DNA from: Rhynchonema sp. JSB1_4
Taxonomy: Eukaryota > Nematoda > Chromadorea > Monhysterida > Xyalidae
NCBI GenBank assembly: GCA_030248065.1
Contig: JASAMV010006919.1
Location: forward strand, 62,001-126,000
Length of the DNA stretch: 64,000 nt
Direction of reading: 5' to 3'
How positions within the stretch are numbered: the stretch's first letter is position 1; each line of letters begins with the position of its first letter. A model generated the notes under the pieces. The model saw nothing but the letters and a program-made list of their open reading frames with translations, had not been told where the DNA came from and searched no databases. This document shows, piece by piece, positions 1 through 10,062 of this stretch. The position numbers were made by a program, and so were the translations under genes.

Positions 1-98
1 GTTATTCGTGGCGAAAAACCCTGGGCTTGCTGCTACTACTCTATTTCAGGAAACATGGTCAGTCAACCACCATCACCAACACACTGGGCGGGCTTAAC

Positions 99-494
99 CA
101 GTGCTGTGGCTGGGGGGAGGGGGTCCCCTCCCCCTATGGTACCCTACCCGCCCCGCCCTGGTACACTGCCCCCCACCCGCCCCGCTCTGGGACCCTACCC
201 GCCCCGATTTTTGCCCTCAAAATGCCCATTTTTTCGGTCAAAAATGCCCAAATTTCGACCGAAAACCCTTAAAAGTGCAAAAAATCGCGCGCTACGCGCG
301 GAGCACATAAAAATAGACACCAAAAAAACTTGTTTTGCACCCTACCCGCCCTGAAAAATCTCCCCCCCTGCCCCCTCCCCCCAAACCGGGTTCCCCCAAG
401 ATTCCAGGTACACTACCCTACCCCCTACCCGCCCCGAAATTTTCCACCTGTGTACCCTACCCTACCCGAACCCGCCAAAGTAGCCACAGCACTG
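99..494. mobile_element. hAT-type MITE, CAGTGCTGTGGCT family
   Basis: The element begins CAGTGCTGTGGCT and ends with the inverted AGCCACAGCACTG. It is flanked by GGCTTAAC (91-98) and GGCCTAAC (495-502), an 8-bp target duplication with one mismatch. The interior has no transposase and carries CCCGCCCC-rich stretches and a TCGCGCGCTACGCGCG palindrome. Sister copies lie at 1240-1643 and, in reverse and degraded, near 4200-4671 and 56976-57334. It probably sits in the first intron of the gene whose first exon is at 588-1019. Confidence 0.75.
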
Positions 495-587
495 GGCCTA
501 ACTAAACATGGCCCATGGGCCATTTTATGTTATGTTATCGTGCACAGCATTTTGTATAAGATAATGGCTAAGCAAAGCAAGCCCAAC

Positions 588-1019
588 CTTGACGGACGCC
601 CGTGCGCCATCGTCCTGTTCCTGCTCTTGCTGCTGTTGCTGTTTCGTCTTTGAGTCTTCTTGAGTTACAGCTGCTTTTTCGTTCGTGTTTGTTTGCGGCG
701 ACGAAGAGCCAGCATTATCGGTGTCCGTCATTCGGCTGTTGTCTTCAGTGGACAGCTCAGAATCCGGTGTTTTGCCGACAACAGGGTTCAGCGCTTCAAC
801 GGCGGGGGCGGCAGTCGTTGACGCTTTGCTTTGGTCGTCTTCATCTCCGTCAAGGGTTTTGTCGGCAGTCGCTTCTTCTGCCGTGTCGTCTGTCCGATCA
901 TTATCGTCTTTCTGGTCATCTACTTTGTCTTCTTTGTCCTGTAATATCGCTGCCGGTGTTGTTGTTTCCTCCTGCCCGGCAGCAGTAGCAATCGTTTCGC
1001 TGGCACTTGTTGACGACAT
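588..1019 (-). CDS. Acidic low-complexity protein, first exon (partial)
   Basis: I do not recognise this protein. An ATG at 1019 opens 144 codons rich in Asp, Glu, Ser, Thr and Ala, with Asp/Asn and Glu/Lys blocks at about residues 30-60 and a Gln/Glu run (QQQQQEQEQ) near residue 130. No domain, signal peptide or membrane segment is visible. A plausible donor (AAG|GTTGGGC) follows at 587 in phase 0. The open frame continues only 21 codons further, so this is probably the 5' coding exon of a gene running off the left edge with a transposon in its intron. Composition suggests a disordered nuclear or chaperone-like protein, but nothing fixes a function. A spurious frame cannot be excluded. Confidence 0.4.
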
Positions 1020-1239
1020 TCTGCTGCTGAGCGGGCAGTTTTCACCAACTCTCTGAAATTTGGGTCATTGTGATTGGATTCTGTGCACGCAGCTGCAATA
1101 CATTTACCCGCTTTTATCGTTTTTCGGTAAGACGTCTGCACTCTGCAGTGTAGTTCAGTTCCTGGGGGGAGGGGGGACCCCCTAAGGCACACTAATTTCC
1201 CCGACCAAGGTACACTAGTACACTAATTTCCCCTCCGGG

Positions 1240-1643
1240 CAGTGCTGTGGCTGGATGGGTGGGGGGGTCCCCCCAATGGTACCCTACCTGCCCCGCTCTG
1301 GTACCCTTACCCTACCCCCCTACCCTGGTACCCTACCCGCCCCGATTTTTACCCTCAAAATGCCCATTTTTGGTAAAAAAAATGCCCAAATTTCGACCGA
1401 AAACCCTAAAAAGCGCAAAAAATCTCGCGCTACGTGCGATATATGTACTTTTTAATACATAAAAACAGGCACGCGAAAAAACTTGTGTTGTACCTGTACC
1501 CTACCCGCCCCGAAAAATCTTCCCCCCTCTCCCCCAAACCGGATTTCCCCCCCCCCCAAAATCCCAGGCACACTACCCCCTACCCGCCCCGATTTTTTCC
1601 ACCTATGTACCCTACCCGCCCCGCCAAAGTAGCCACAGCACTG
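1240..1643. mobile_element. hAT-type MITE, CAGTGCTGTGGCT family
   Basis: Ends are CAGTGCTGTGGCTGG and GTAGCCACAGCACTG, with an exact 8-bp duplication CCTCCGGG at 1232-1239 and 1644-1651. It is closely similar to 99-494 through the CCCGATTTTT and TCGCGCTACG interior, and is inserted in the outer element 1139-4938. Confidence 0.85.
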
Positions 1644-1651
1644 CCTCCGGG

Positions 1652-2060
1652 CATAGTAGTGGCTGGGGGGGGGGTTGGGGGGGGTTACCCCCCTCTCAGT
1701 ACTTACCTACCACAAAACCCGAGGGGGGGTTGGGGGGGGTGGGTTGAGTACTTACCTCTCACAACTCCAAATCATACCTCTCACAAGCAATTTTATACCT
1801 TTTTAAGGCAAAAATCGGTGTTTTTCGACCTTATTTTCCCAAAAATCGCGCGCGCAAACCCACCCATAATACCTATTTTTAGGCGATTTTCGGCGAAAAT
1901 TTGGAAAAAGTACTATTTTTACCTCATTTTTTGGCCAAAATTGTATCACAAAAACGGTGTTTTTTCGCGTTTTTTGGGTGACCAAAATCATACCTCTCAC
2001 GCTTCCGGTCCCAACCCCGCATCATACTTACCTCCCACACATGGGCCTGCCACCACACTG
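1652..2060. mobile_element. hAT-type MITE, GTAGTGGCTGG/CCACCACACTG family
   Basis: It starts CATAGTAGTGGCTGG and ends GCCTGCCACCACACTG. Its flanks are the same 8-mer CCTCCGGG (1644-1651 and 2061-2068) that flanks the neighbour at 1240-1643, so the two elements share one copy of the target site. The interior has CATACCTCTCAC repeats and no open frame of interest. Confidence 0.8.
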
Positions 2061-2507
2061 CCTCCGGGTACACTAATTTCCCCAATTTTTGCCTAAAATG
2101 GCCATTTTTAGGCCTAAAATGGGCATTTTAGGCGTAAAATGTGTGATCACTGTACTACTGTAGTGGCTGGGGGGGATGGGGGGATTCTCCCCCCCTAAGC
2201 GGTATCTATCTCAAGTCAACCCTTAGGGGGGATGGGGGGAAAGGGCATCTATCTCGAGCCTACCCCAAAGGGTATCTCGAGTAAGTAGATTTATACTTTT
2301 CAAAGACAAAAATCGGTGTTTTTCGACCTCGGAACCCCTAAAAATCCACCCAAAAATGGTCATTTTAGGCCAATTTTCGACAAGAATGTCAAAAGTACCC
2401 ATTTTTAGGCCAATTTTGCAGTAAAATTGCATGCAAAAATGGCCTTTTTTGCCTTTTGACGGACTGTAGGGGTATCTTGGGTAGCCTCTGGGTGGGGATA
2501 TCTCGAG

Positions 2508-2912
2508 CACGGTAGTGGCGGGGGGGGGGGGATTCCCCCCCCCCCCCTAAGGGGTATCTATCTCGAGTCAACCCTTAGGGGGGAAGGGTATCTATCTCGA
2601 GTCGACCCCAAAGGGTATCTCGAGTAAGTAGATTTATGGTTTTCAAAGGCAAAAATAGGTGTTTTTCGACCTCGGGACCCCCAAAAATCCACCCAAAAAT
2701 GGTCATTTTAGGCCAATTTTCGGTAAAAATGTCAAAAAATACCCATTTTTAGGCCAATTTTGCAGTAAAATTGCATGCAAAAAACGGCCTTTTTTCGCCT
2801 TTTGACGGACCATAGGGGTATCTTGGGTAGCCTCTGGGGGGTATCTCGAGTAAGTCCGAAACCTTCCCCCCCCCCTAGGGTATCTTGGGTCGATTGGCCT
2901 GCCACCACACTG
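2508..2912. mobile_element. hAT-type MITE inserted in a copy of its own family
   Basis: It begins CACGGTAGTGGCGGG and ends CTGCCACCACACTG. The exact duplication ATCTCGAG lies at 2500-2507 and 2913-2920. The interior is nearly the same as the host element on either side, so this is self-insertion. Confidence 0.85.
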
Positions 2913-3249
2913 ATCTCGAGTAACTCCGAAACCTTCCCCCCCCTAGGGTATCTTGGGTCAGTGTAGTTCCTGGTCCGGCGCGGCGGTTAGTGTACCTACC
3001 CCTTTTTTTCGTGCGGCGGTTAGTGTACTTACGTGGGGGGGAGGGGGGGAAGACCCAAATTCAGGAAAAAGTCACTTTTTGAGGTTGAAAATTTGACCGA
3101 TTTTTTGCCCCTTTTTGGAAAAAATTCTCAATAAAAAGGGTATTTTGGCGACTTTTGACATCATTGACCTGAAAATCACCCATTTTAGGCCTAAAAATGC
3201 CCATTTTAGGCCGAAAAATGCCTATTTTAGGCAAAAATTGAGGCGGTTA

Positions 3250-4121
3250 CCGTATTGTCGGAAATAGAACCCCCCCATTAATTGACCCCCCCCATTAATT
3301 GAACCCCCCCTAAATGGCTCGAAATCAAAAATAGAACCCCCCCATTAATTGACCCCCCCCCCATTAATAGAACCCCACTTCCAACCTTCACCGTACCACA
3401 GATTAGTGGTATGGTAGGGCTGTGTTGTTGTGTCAAACGTTGTTTAAGCTTGCGTACACAACAGAACACAGCTTTTTAAGCATAATTGCCGCTGTTAAAC
3501 GTAGAAAATACCGAAAACAAGCCATTTTTAAGGGCATTATTAACAATGATTTTTTTCGTCGGGGGGCCAAATGAAAAATACCGTAAAAACCTAAATACAG
3601 CCCCCCCCCGGAATAGAGCCCCCCCCGTAATACAGCCCCCCCAAAAAGGGGTCAGTGAATTAATAGAGGCCCCCCCGGAATAGAGCCCCCCTCCTAAGTA
3701 ACATCCACTATACAGTAGTGTATTAAGGCTTGATATGATAGTGGTGCACAGGTACATTTATGCACGTTTATTGTTCGTTCAGAGCACATAATAAGCCTCT
3801 TATCGACGAATAGACACGAATAAATGCGATTATAAGCGAAAAAACATACTTTCAAACCCCTTTTTAGGGGTTTTTAGGGGTATTTCTGGGAACAATTTTT
3901 CAGGTTCGGGTCAGTGAATTAATAGAGGCCCCCCCGGAATAGAGCCCCCCCGTAATAGAGCCCCCCCAAAATGGGGTCAGTGAATTAATAGAGCCCCCCC
4001 TTCTATTTAGGTTTTTACGGTATAACCCCCCCAATAATTGACCCCCCCCATAAATTGAACCCCCCCCAAAATGACCCCAGTGAAAAAATAGCCCCCCCGG
4101 GTTCTATTTCCGACAATACGG
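3250..4121. mobile_element. Tc1/mariner-type MITE with TA target duplication
   Basis: Inverted ends CCGTATTGTCGGAAATAG and CTATTTCCGACAATACGG are flanked by TA (3248-3249 and 4122-4123). Removing the element restores the GCGGTTAGTGTACC motif, which occurs uninterrupted elsewhere in the host element. The interior is made of CCCCCCATTAATTGA-type repeats and contains a second TA element (3581-4020). Confidence 0.75.
3581..4020. mobile_element. Tc1/mariner-type MITE, CCGTAAAAACCTAAAT family
   Basis: Ends CCGTAAAAACCTAAAT and ATTTAGGTTTTTACGG lie between TA dinucleotides (3579-3580 and 4021-4022). The interior repeats GAATAGAGCCCCCC. It is nested in 3250-4121. A 166-bp relative lies at 57799-57964, and GAATAGAGCCCC fragments occur at about 5720-5790 in the first PLAT/TSP1 gene. 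Confidence 0.75.
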
Positions 4122-4938
4122 TAGTGTACCTGGCGCGGCGGTTAGTGTACTAGTACTAGTGTACCTTGGTCGCGGCGGTTAGTGTAAGTGTACCTTAGGG
4201 GGGGACCCCCCTCCCCCCCCCAGCTGCGGGGGCTCTCTTTCGGGGGGGGGGGGGGGGGATGGGGGGGGAAACCCGGGGGGGGGGGGGGGGGGGAACGGGG
4301 GACGTTGGGGGGGGGGGGAGCCGGGGGGGGGGGGGGGGGGCGGGGGGAGCGTTGGGGGGGGGAGGCGGGACAAAACCCACTCTCTTTCGCGCCTGTTTTT
4401 ATGTGCTAAAAAGTACATATATCGCGCGCAGCGCGAGATTTTTTGCACTTTTTAGGGTTTTGGTCGAAATTTGGGCATTTTTGACCGAAAAATGGGCATT
4501 TTGGGGGTAAAAATCGGGGCGGGTAGGGTACCAGGGCGGGGCGGGTAGGGGGGTAGGGGTACCAGAGCGGGGGCGGGGTAGGGGGTAGCGTACCAGGCCG
4601 GGGCGGGTGGGTAGGGTACCATTCGGGGGGGACCCCCCCCCCCCCCCCCCCCCCCCCCAGCCACAGCACTGCCCCCCAGGAACTACACTGTCTTGGGTCG
4701 ATTGGCCTGCCACCACACTGTGTGTGATTTTTAGGTCAATGTTCTCAAAAGTCGCCAAAATACCCTTTTTATGACGAATTTTTTCCAAAAAGGGGTAAAA
4801 ATAGGTGAAATTTTCTACCTCAAAAAGTGACTTTTTCCTGGTTTTGGGTCTGCCCCCCCCCCAGCGAGGTACACTAATTTCCCCTCCGAAAAAGTGGGGA
4901 GGCACACTAATTTCCCCGCCGGACCAGGAACTACACTG

Positions 4939-5265
4939 GACGTCTGGCAAAACAAAGCAAAACCAGATTAGCAAACAGGAAAGGAAGGAACAACAAAGAA
5001 CAAAACAATAACAAACAAACCCGGCGGCCGGCGCGCACGCGCGCGCGTGAAATATCTTTTTCTTTACCATGTGGAGGACACTGTAAGGCCACATGCCACC
5101 CAACTATCAATCGGTTTTCGTGTCATGTTGAAGTCAAGCCACCGCTATTGTAGGTGGTTGGAGCTGGAGGGTAGGAGGAACGAACAGAAGTCAACCATTC
5201 CATTTTGTTATCGCATTTTTGCCAACAACAATCAGCCGACTCCCATTACTCTTTGACCAGCCACC
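4939..5265. other. Spacer upstream of the first PLAT/TSP1 gene
   Basis: There is no gene or repeat that I can name. It contains a purine-rich AACAAAACAAT stretch and a GCGCGCACGCGCGCGCG alternating tract at about 5029-5045. Promoter elements of the downstream gene may lie here, but no clear TATA box is seen. Confidence 0.4.
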
Positions 5266-7855
5266 ATGTTCCCACTGATTACCACCACCTCCTTGCTGAT
5301 CTTTACTGTTGCAAATGGAAATTCGCAAGATCTGAAGCCTACATTATCTCTTTCCAGTCATCCCGTGACAAGTAAGTCCATAGTTGATGCACACACGCTT
5401 CAGTATTCAGTTTAGCTGCATGGATTTATAGAGGGGTATTTATAGACTGTAGCACGGAAAATCAACGGTAGATCGGGCACCCAGCCACGACAAAGGATTT
5501 CATGAAAAAGAGTCACTATAAAAAGGTTAGACCTCATCAATCGTTCAGGCTACTTGATCGAAGTGACCACTGGCGCCACCGGCACTGAAGCACTGATTTC
5601 AATTCTGCTCTTCGTCGAAAGCGTCGACATTGCCAAAACCGGATGGATGAATCTGACCAAAGACGCCTGCGTACCTGGCAAATGTGGAGACCCGATCTTA
5701 CAAGCGTTAGTGTACATAACCCCCCTCCCCGAATAGAGCCCCCGGGGACTCTAAGCGGAAAATTTTCTGCTTAAAGCCCCCGGGGGCTCTAATTGGATTT
5801 ATTTTGTTCTGGACAATTGATTTGTACAACTGATTATAACCTCTGCAATCATTGTGGTCATAAACACTCAATGCGATTTCAGAAACTCGGTTGACATGTT
5901 CAACTTCGACAACGTTTACCTGTTCAGTGGCATTACACACATCGGGATGCGAAGCCGCAAGAAAAACGACAGCGATTCAGACAACGGCTAGTGGAATCTA
6001 ATTCGATGTCAAATGTAAAAGGAGGGTTTCAAAAAATTACGGAAATATTTCCATGTTCCATGGTTCCGTGCGTTTTGGAAATCACGGAATACGGAAATAT
6101 TTCCGTGGAAATTATTACTGTTAGCTGCATGCAACACGCGGACTTTTGACGTCAGCACGCTGATTTTTGTCACCATCTCCCGAAAATCACATGCCTGTGT
6201 TACTTCCGTGTCACGGAATTTCCGTGCGACGGAAATATTGCCGTGATAAGGAAATGAAAGCAATAATTTTGTATAAATATTTCCATGTTCCGTGTTAAAC
6301 CTAAGTCCGCTTTTACTGTACGGATCCTGGACAAAAATGAACAAGCTTGGACTGTCCTCAACCATTATTTATTGGGAGGGGGCGCCATGCTCCACAAAGA
6401 CACTTTTATTCAAACAATCTAATCACAATTGTTTCCTTTTTTCGCAGGCTGGCCATGGACATTGATTAGTGTGTGCGTGCGCAAACCGGACGTGTTCGAA
6501 TGCTCCGACACCCCACCACGCGATCAGTGGTTCACTTTCGAGAACACCTATGACCAGTTAGTCAGACAGATGCGAAATGTAAATGTAATTCGTTTCGCGA
6601 TTTTAGCATCAAGTATGAAATTCTCTTGCCGTTCTGCGTGCAGTCAACCTCAGTGATAGTGTGACATCGACAATATACTCATTTTCCGATCACCATGAAA
6701 AATGTTCACCGTACAAGGTCGCAATTACATTGGAGACTAATGACAGAATCGGGAGGATAATGTTTAACACATAAAGTGCCCCTGAATTGAGGGCTCGCAC
6801 TATACAACGGAGTAGTGTAATGGAATACACTGTAATTCCAGTGTCCTGATGCCCGGCGAAAATGCATCCGCAGTCGTCTCTGGGCCGTGCATCATGGACT
6901 TTTGGGAACCGTGGAAATCGTGCAGCGGTCTGTGTGGACTGACCGGTTTGCGTCAGCGCGATCGCAAAGTGGGAATGATTTGCGCACATTTTATCATGTT
7001 ACGAAATTATGTCGCTTATATAACTTTGCAGGCCGTGATCATGCCTCCCCTGGCTGAAAATGACACCAACTGCGCACAAACGCAATACCAGCTGTGCGAA
7101 GTTGATCCATGTTGGTGCCTGTGACTAAAGCTTATGTTTATATGCACACCACGCCACCGGTGCTGTGCCACGCCTCAATTCCAGTGCACAGGTTCAGGTC
7201 CGGCCTTTCTGGACCGGCCGATTCAGGCCCGGCTGGAACCCAATAATAATAATGTAACAGCAGTGAGTTTTGCCCGTTTCGGCCGGTTTTCCCAGACAGG
7301 CGAGGTACCAGGCCTCATCGATGCGAACACCCTGGCCAACTGAGAAGCCTTCGTCACCTCCAAGCCTAAACCTGAATTGATCGGGCCTGAAAAACTGTCC
7401 CTAAAAAATCGGGCGTGTGAACTTCCGGGCCTGACAGTCGCGGTATACAACGTAGCGCAGTGATTTGCTTGAATTCCCGCCACAGGCCCGACCACCCAAT
7501 CACCAACAATCTCAACACACTCAAACGGCGACGACCAGTTATGCAAGAATTTCTACTGTGGACCGGACGTGTCGCATCCGTGCTGCCACGTGCCATCACC
7601 GGAACCGGAAAGTGGTCCATCGGGCGCCAGCTACGATACGCAAGACGAGTCTGACCTGTTCGTTCCGGTGGTGCTGGGCACCTGCCTGGTTGCGGTGCTC
7701 GTTTCAAAAGTGCGTTTAATTTTGAACTTTCGTTTGATTACTTTATAATTATTTATGCATTTTTGGCAAGAATAATTGCACAACGTGACCAGCGTTTGCT
7801 TCAGATCATGATCGTGGCAGCGATGGTCGCGTGGGAGAAGAAGGGCTGCCCATAA
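5266..7855 (+). CDS. PLAT-like / TSP1 / transmembrane protein, copy 1
   Basis: Exons: 5266-5371, 5549-5705, 5883-5986, 6448-6556, 6842-6968, 7032-7110, 7486-7709, 7805-7855 (318 aa, phases consistent). Residues 1-18 look like a signal peptide. About 34-155 form a beta-rich PLAT/LH2-like domain (YLIEVTTGATGTEA at the start, FDNVYLFSG, then WPWTLISVCV). A thrombospondin type 1 repeat follows (WEPWKSCSGLC, about residues 173-228) with spaced cysteines. A low-complexity Pro/Ser/Cys linker precedes a C-terminal hydrophobic segment (VVLGTCLVAVLVSK then IMIVAAMVAWE) ending KKGCP. This suggests a cell-surface or secreted adhesion protein. The intron after 5986 would have a GC donor (G|GCTAGT) because the next in-frame base run reads TAG. 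The tandem paralogue at 8473-10062 has no intron there. The PLAT label rests on pattern only. Confidence 0.75.
7245..7345 (+). repeat. Dispersed repeat, copy 1 (AATGTAACAGCAG)
   Basis: About 95 bp beginning AATAATGTAACAGCAG and running through GGCGAGGTACCAGGCCTCAT are closely similar to 15795-15893. The first 30 bp recur at 17762-17790. It lies in intron 6 of the first PLAT/TSP1 gene, next to GGCCGG-rich sequence. Function unknown; probably a transposon fragment. Confidence 0.6.
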
Positions 7856-8472
7856 AAATCAAATGACAGTAAATTCAATATGCATACCTATTATACCAAC
7901 AAACGAGATATGAATTATCAAGAAAATGAAATATATGCACCACCTATTATTCTTGAAGATATACCCAAAATAAACACTACTGACAAAGGAGAAAACACTG
8001 TTTATCCGGGCTGATGACAAGCATCACAAAACAAGCAGCTCATCGCAAGCTCACGCAAGCAACGCAGATCGGGCACGCGGCCGCACAACCCCACCACACA
8101 CCAAAAAAACAAACAAAAAAAAACACCCCCCACACCCCCCCACCCCACCCAATGTGTGCCTTTTATCACAAATTGCCAGTGTTCCAATGCTTCTCAATGC
8201 ATACTGAAAAGTTCGATGACTGGAGGAAGGCCAGCACATCGCTCTAGCGTTCTGATAAAAACCAAAAGGATTTGACGTCAGACGCGGCAGCAAAGAGCCA
8301 TTTTCCGCACATCATCCACTTTGTTCGCCACGTTGCACATCAAAATTGGTGGGTGAAACAAGACAAAATTTGTTTGTATTCATCTCTTTCTGACTTGACC
8401 ACACCGACATCTATATCAGTTATCGAGTAATCACTACTTTATTTTCATCACCATCTATCCCAATCAACCAAC
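7856..8472. other. Spacer between the two PLAT/TSP1 paralogues
   Basis: No gene is seen. The first part is AT-rich 3' flank containing AAAATCAAATG and AATAAACAC, a possible cleavage signal for copy 1. An A/C-rich low-complexity tract lies at about 8090-8152. The last 100 bp is presumably the promoter of copy 2. Confidence 0.4.
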
Positions 8473-10062
8473 ATGACTCATCTCACAACCATTCTACTGA
8501 TATCAATTGGCCTGAACACCGATGCTGTGCTGGAGACCGTATTCAGTGAGGATGCCTATTTCTCCAATCAATTAAAAATGCGCAGCCGGCCGAACATTGG
8601 TCAGTTAATATTGTGCAATTTTAACAAACGTCATTAAAAATTATACACGATTTGAAGAAAATTCAGTCAAAATTGCTTCAGGTCTTCTCATCGAGGTGCA
8701 AACACATCTGAAGGGCACCACATCACAAATCGGAATTCAAATCCAGGCGAGGGATTCGGACGCCGGACGTACCAAGTGGCTGAAGTTCACGCACGATGTT
8801 TGTATCGCCTGTGGTGTGCAGATTTTACAATCGTTGGTCAAATATTATTAAACCTTGACGTCAAATTGCAATCTGGACGACTCTGTTCACATTTTCTGGT
8901 GTCAAACAAACGTCTGCAAAACGATATGAACTGTGCGGTTTGTTTCAGCAACACAAATGAAACGTTCTACTTCGACAACGTCCAACTATTCAGCGGCATC
9001 ACCGATATCGAGATACAAAACTTCCGCCCCGAAAACGACACCACGCCAGATGATGATTCTGAGTTTTCATGGACAGCCATCAGAGTGTGTCAAGCCGACG
9101 GATTCATCTGCGACCCGAACGTGCCCCTCGGCAAGCACTTCGTGTTCGAAAACAAAGACCCAAACGTGTTGGTTATGGTTGGGATATAAACAATTTGTAT
9201 ATACGTTCGTTAACTTACCTAATGTACCTTAGTCTTAGTGAACGCGCAGAAATTCGCTCAGACACAAGACATAAAACTCAATCACTCGTATTTCAAAACA
9301 CGACCTGTCTCAAATCGCGGTGCTGGGGAGAAGATGGGGAAGCACACAGGGCCGTGAAACTGCACGAATGTACCCAAGCGTTATTTCAACGTTTTGATCC
9401 TCCGTGTCTTGGTTGCAGCACGTTGGCAGCAGGCGCAACCATCAAAGTGGCCGTCTCCCCGCCGTGCGTTGTGGACGCGTGGGGCGAATGGGGACAGTGC
9501 CAGGCCAAGTGTGGACAGAGTGGCAAGCAGGAACGCACACGCTACGTGGGTTGTTGATTGTTTTATTCAGTTTTACATATGTCAATCTTTGACCGGAAAG
9601 GGATACCGCCATTGTTCGCAGATCGAAGTGTACCCAGTGGACGTCGACGGAAACCTGATTGATCCGGAGGGAGAGTGCAAGAACAAACAGGCCGACGACT
9701 GTCAAAGTCCACCATGTTGGTTAATTTTTTTTAATTTTCAAACCAATCGTTTTTCATTTCAAATAATAAATAAATAGGTCCCACGACACCCTCGACCTCA
9801 CCCGACACCCAAACAAACCAGGGCGATGATCCTTCCGAAGCGGGCTACCAACTTGAACAGGAACCCGACCTGTATGTGCCAGCTGTGATTGGCACGTGCT
9901 TCGTGATTGTCATCATTTCGAAGGTGACTAATTCTGGAAGCATCCACATTTCTTGCATAAAGATTATTTAATGACAATAAATTTTGAAGACTAAACATAA
10001 TATTTCATCAGATCTTGATCGTGGCGGCAATGGTCGCGTGGGAGAAGAAAGGATGTCCGTGA
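8473..10062 (+). CDS. PLAT-like / TSP1 / transmembrane protein, copy 2
   Basis: Exons: 8473-8599, 8682-8832, 8949-9167, 9419-9545, 9622-9715, 9778-9923, 10012-10062 (304 aa). Copy 1 guided the junctions: CGVQILQSN matches its CGDPILQAN, and NVTLAAGA matches its HVLMPGEN. A signal peptide (about 1-19) precedes a PLAT-like domain (LLIEVQTHLKGTTS, FDNVQLFSGITDIE, FSWTAIRVC), a TSP1 repeat (WGEWGQCQAKCGQSG) and a hydrophobic tail (VPAVIGTCFVIVIISK, ILIVAAMVAWEKKGCP) almost the same as copy 1. The TSP1 exons are exactly 127 nt in both. Copy 2 keeps as one exon what copy 1 splits into two. Role inferred: extracellular, membrane-anchored adhesion or matrix interaction. The tandem duplication is clear; orthology outside this lineage is not. 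Confidence 0.75.

Larger units (their letters stand above)
2959..4690. mobile_element. hAT-type element CAGTGTAGTTCCTGG, host of later insertions
   Basis: Ends CAGTGTAGTTCCTGG and CCAGGAACTACACTG are perfect inverted repeats. The target duplication TCTTGGGT is exact at 2951-2958 and 4691-4698. It has been invaded by a TA-type element (3250-4121) and by a G-run-rich segment with a CAGTGCTGTGG-type end at 4671. The run of guanines at about 4240-4370 is extreme and may be mis-assembled. Confidence 0.8.
2148..4720. mobile_element. Composite hAT-type MITE (CTCGAG-rich family)
   Basis: Ends are CACTGTACTACTGTAGTGGC and GCCTGCCACCACACTG, with exact target duplication TGTGTGAT at 2140-2147 and 4721-4728. 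The family signature is repeated TATCTCGAG and GGGTATCTTGGGT. It carries a younger copy of its own family (2508-2912) and a different element (2959-4690). Further copies are at 54313-54723 and 55977-56382. Confidence 0.8.
1139..4938. mobile_element. Outer hAT-type element holding a nest of insertions
   Basis: The ends are CAGTGTAGTTC (left, with a few extra bases) and CCAGGAACTACACTG (right). The 8-mer GACGTCTG flanks it at 1131-1138 and 4939-4946. Its own sequence is split by two insertions side by side (1240-1643 and 1652-2060) and by a large composite (2148-4720). The interior recognisable as its own includes the repeated phrase CACTAATTTCCCC near both ends. No coding capacity is seen. A relative lies in an ABT1 intron at 30825-31166 and another inside this nest at 2959-4690. 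Confidence 0.75.

Noticed and set aside
1434..2096. 220-aa open frame, plus strand
   Set aside because: It lies wholly inside two MITEs, has Pro-rich translation of CCC runs and crosses both target duplications. It is a frame opened by composition, not a gene.
4399..5103. 234-aa open frame, minus strand
   Set aside because: It crosses element boundaries and G/C homopolymers and reads as Pro/Gly repeats. No domain or splice support.
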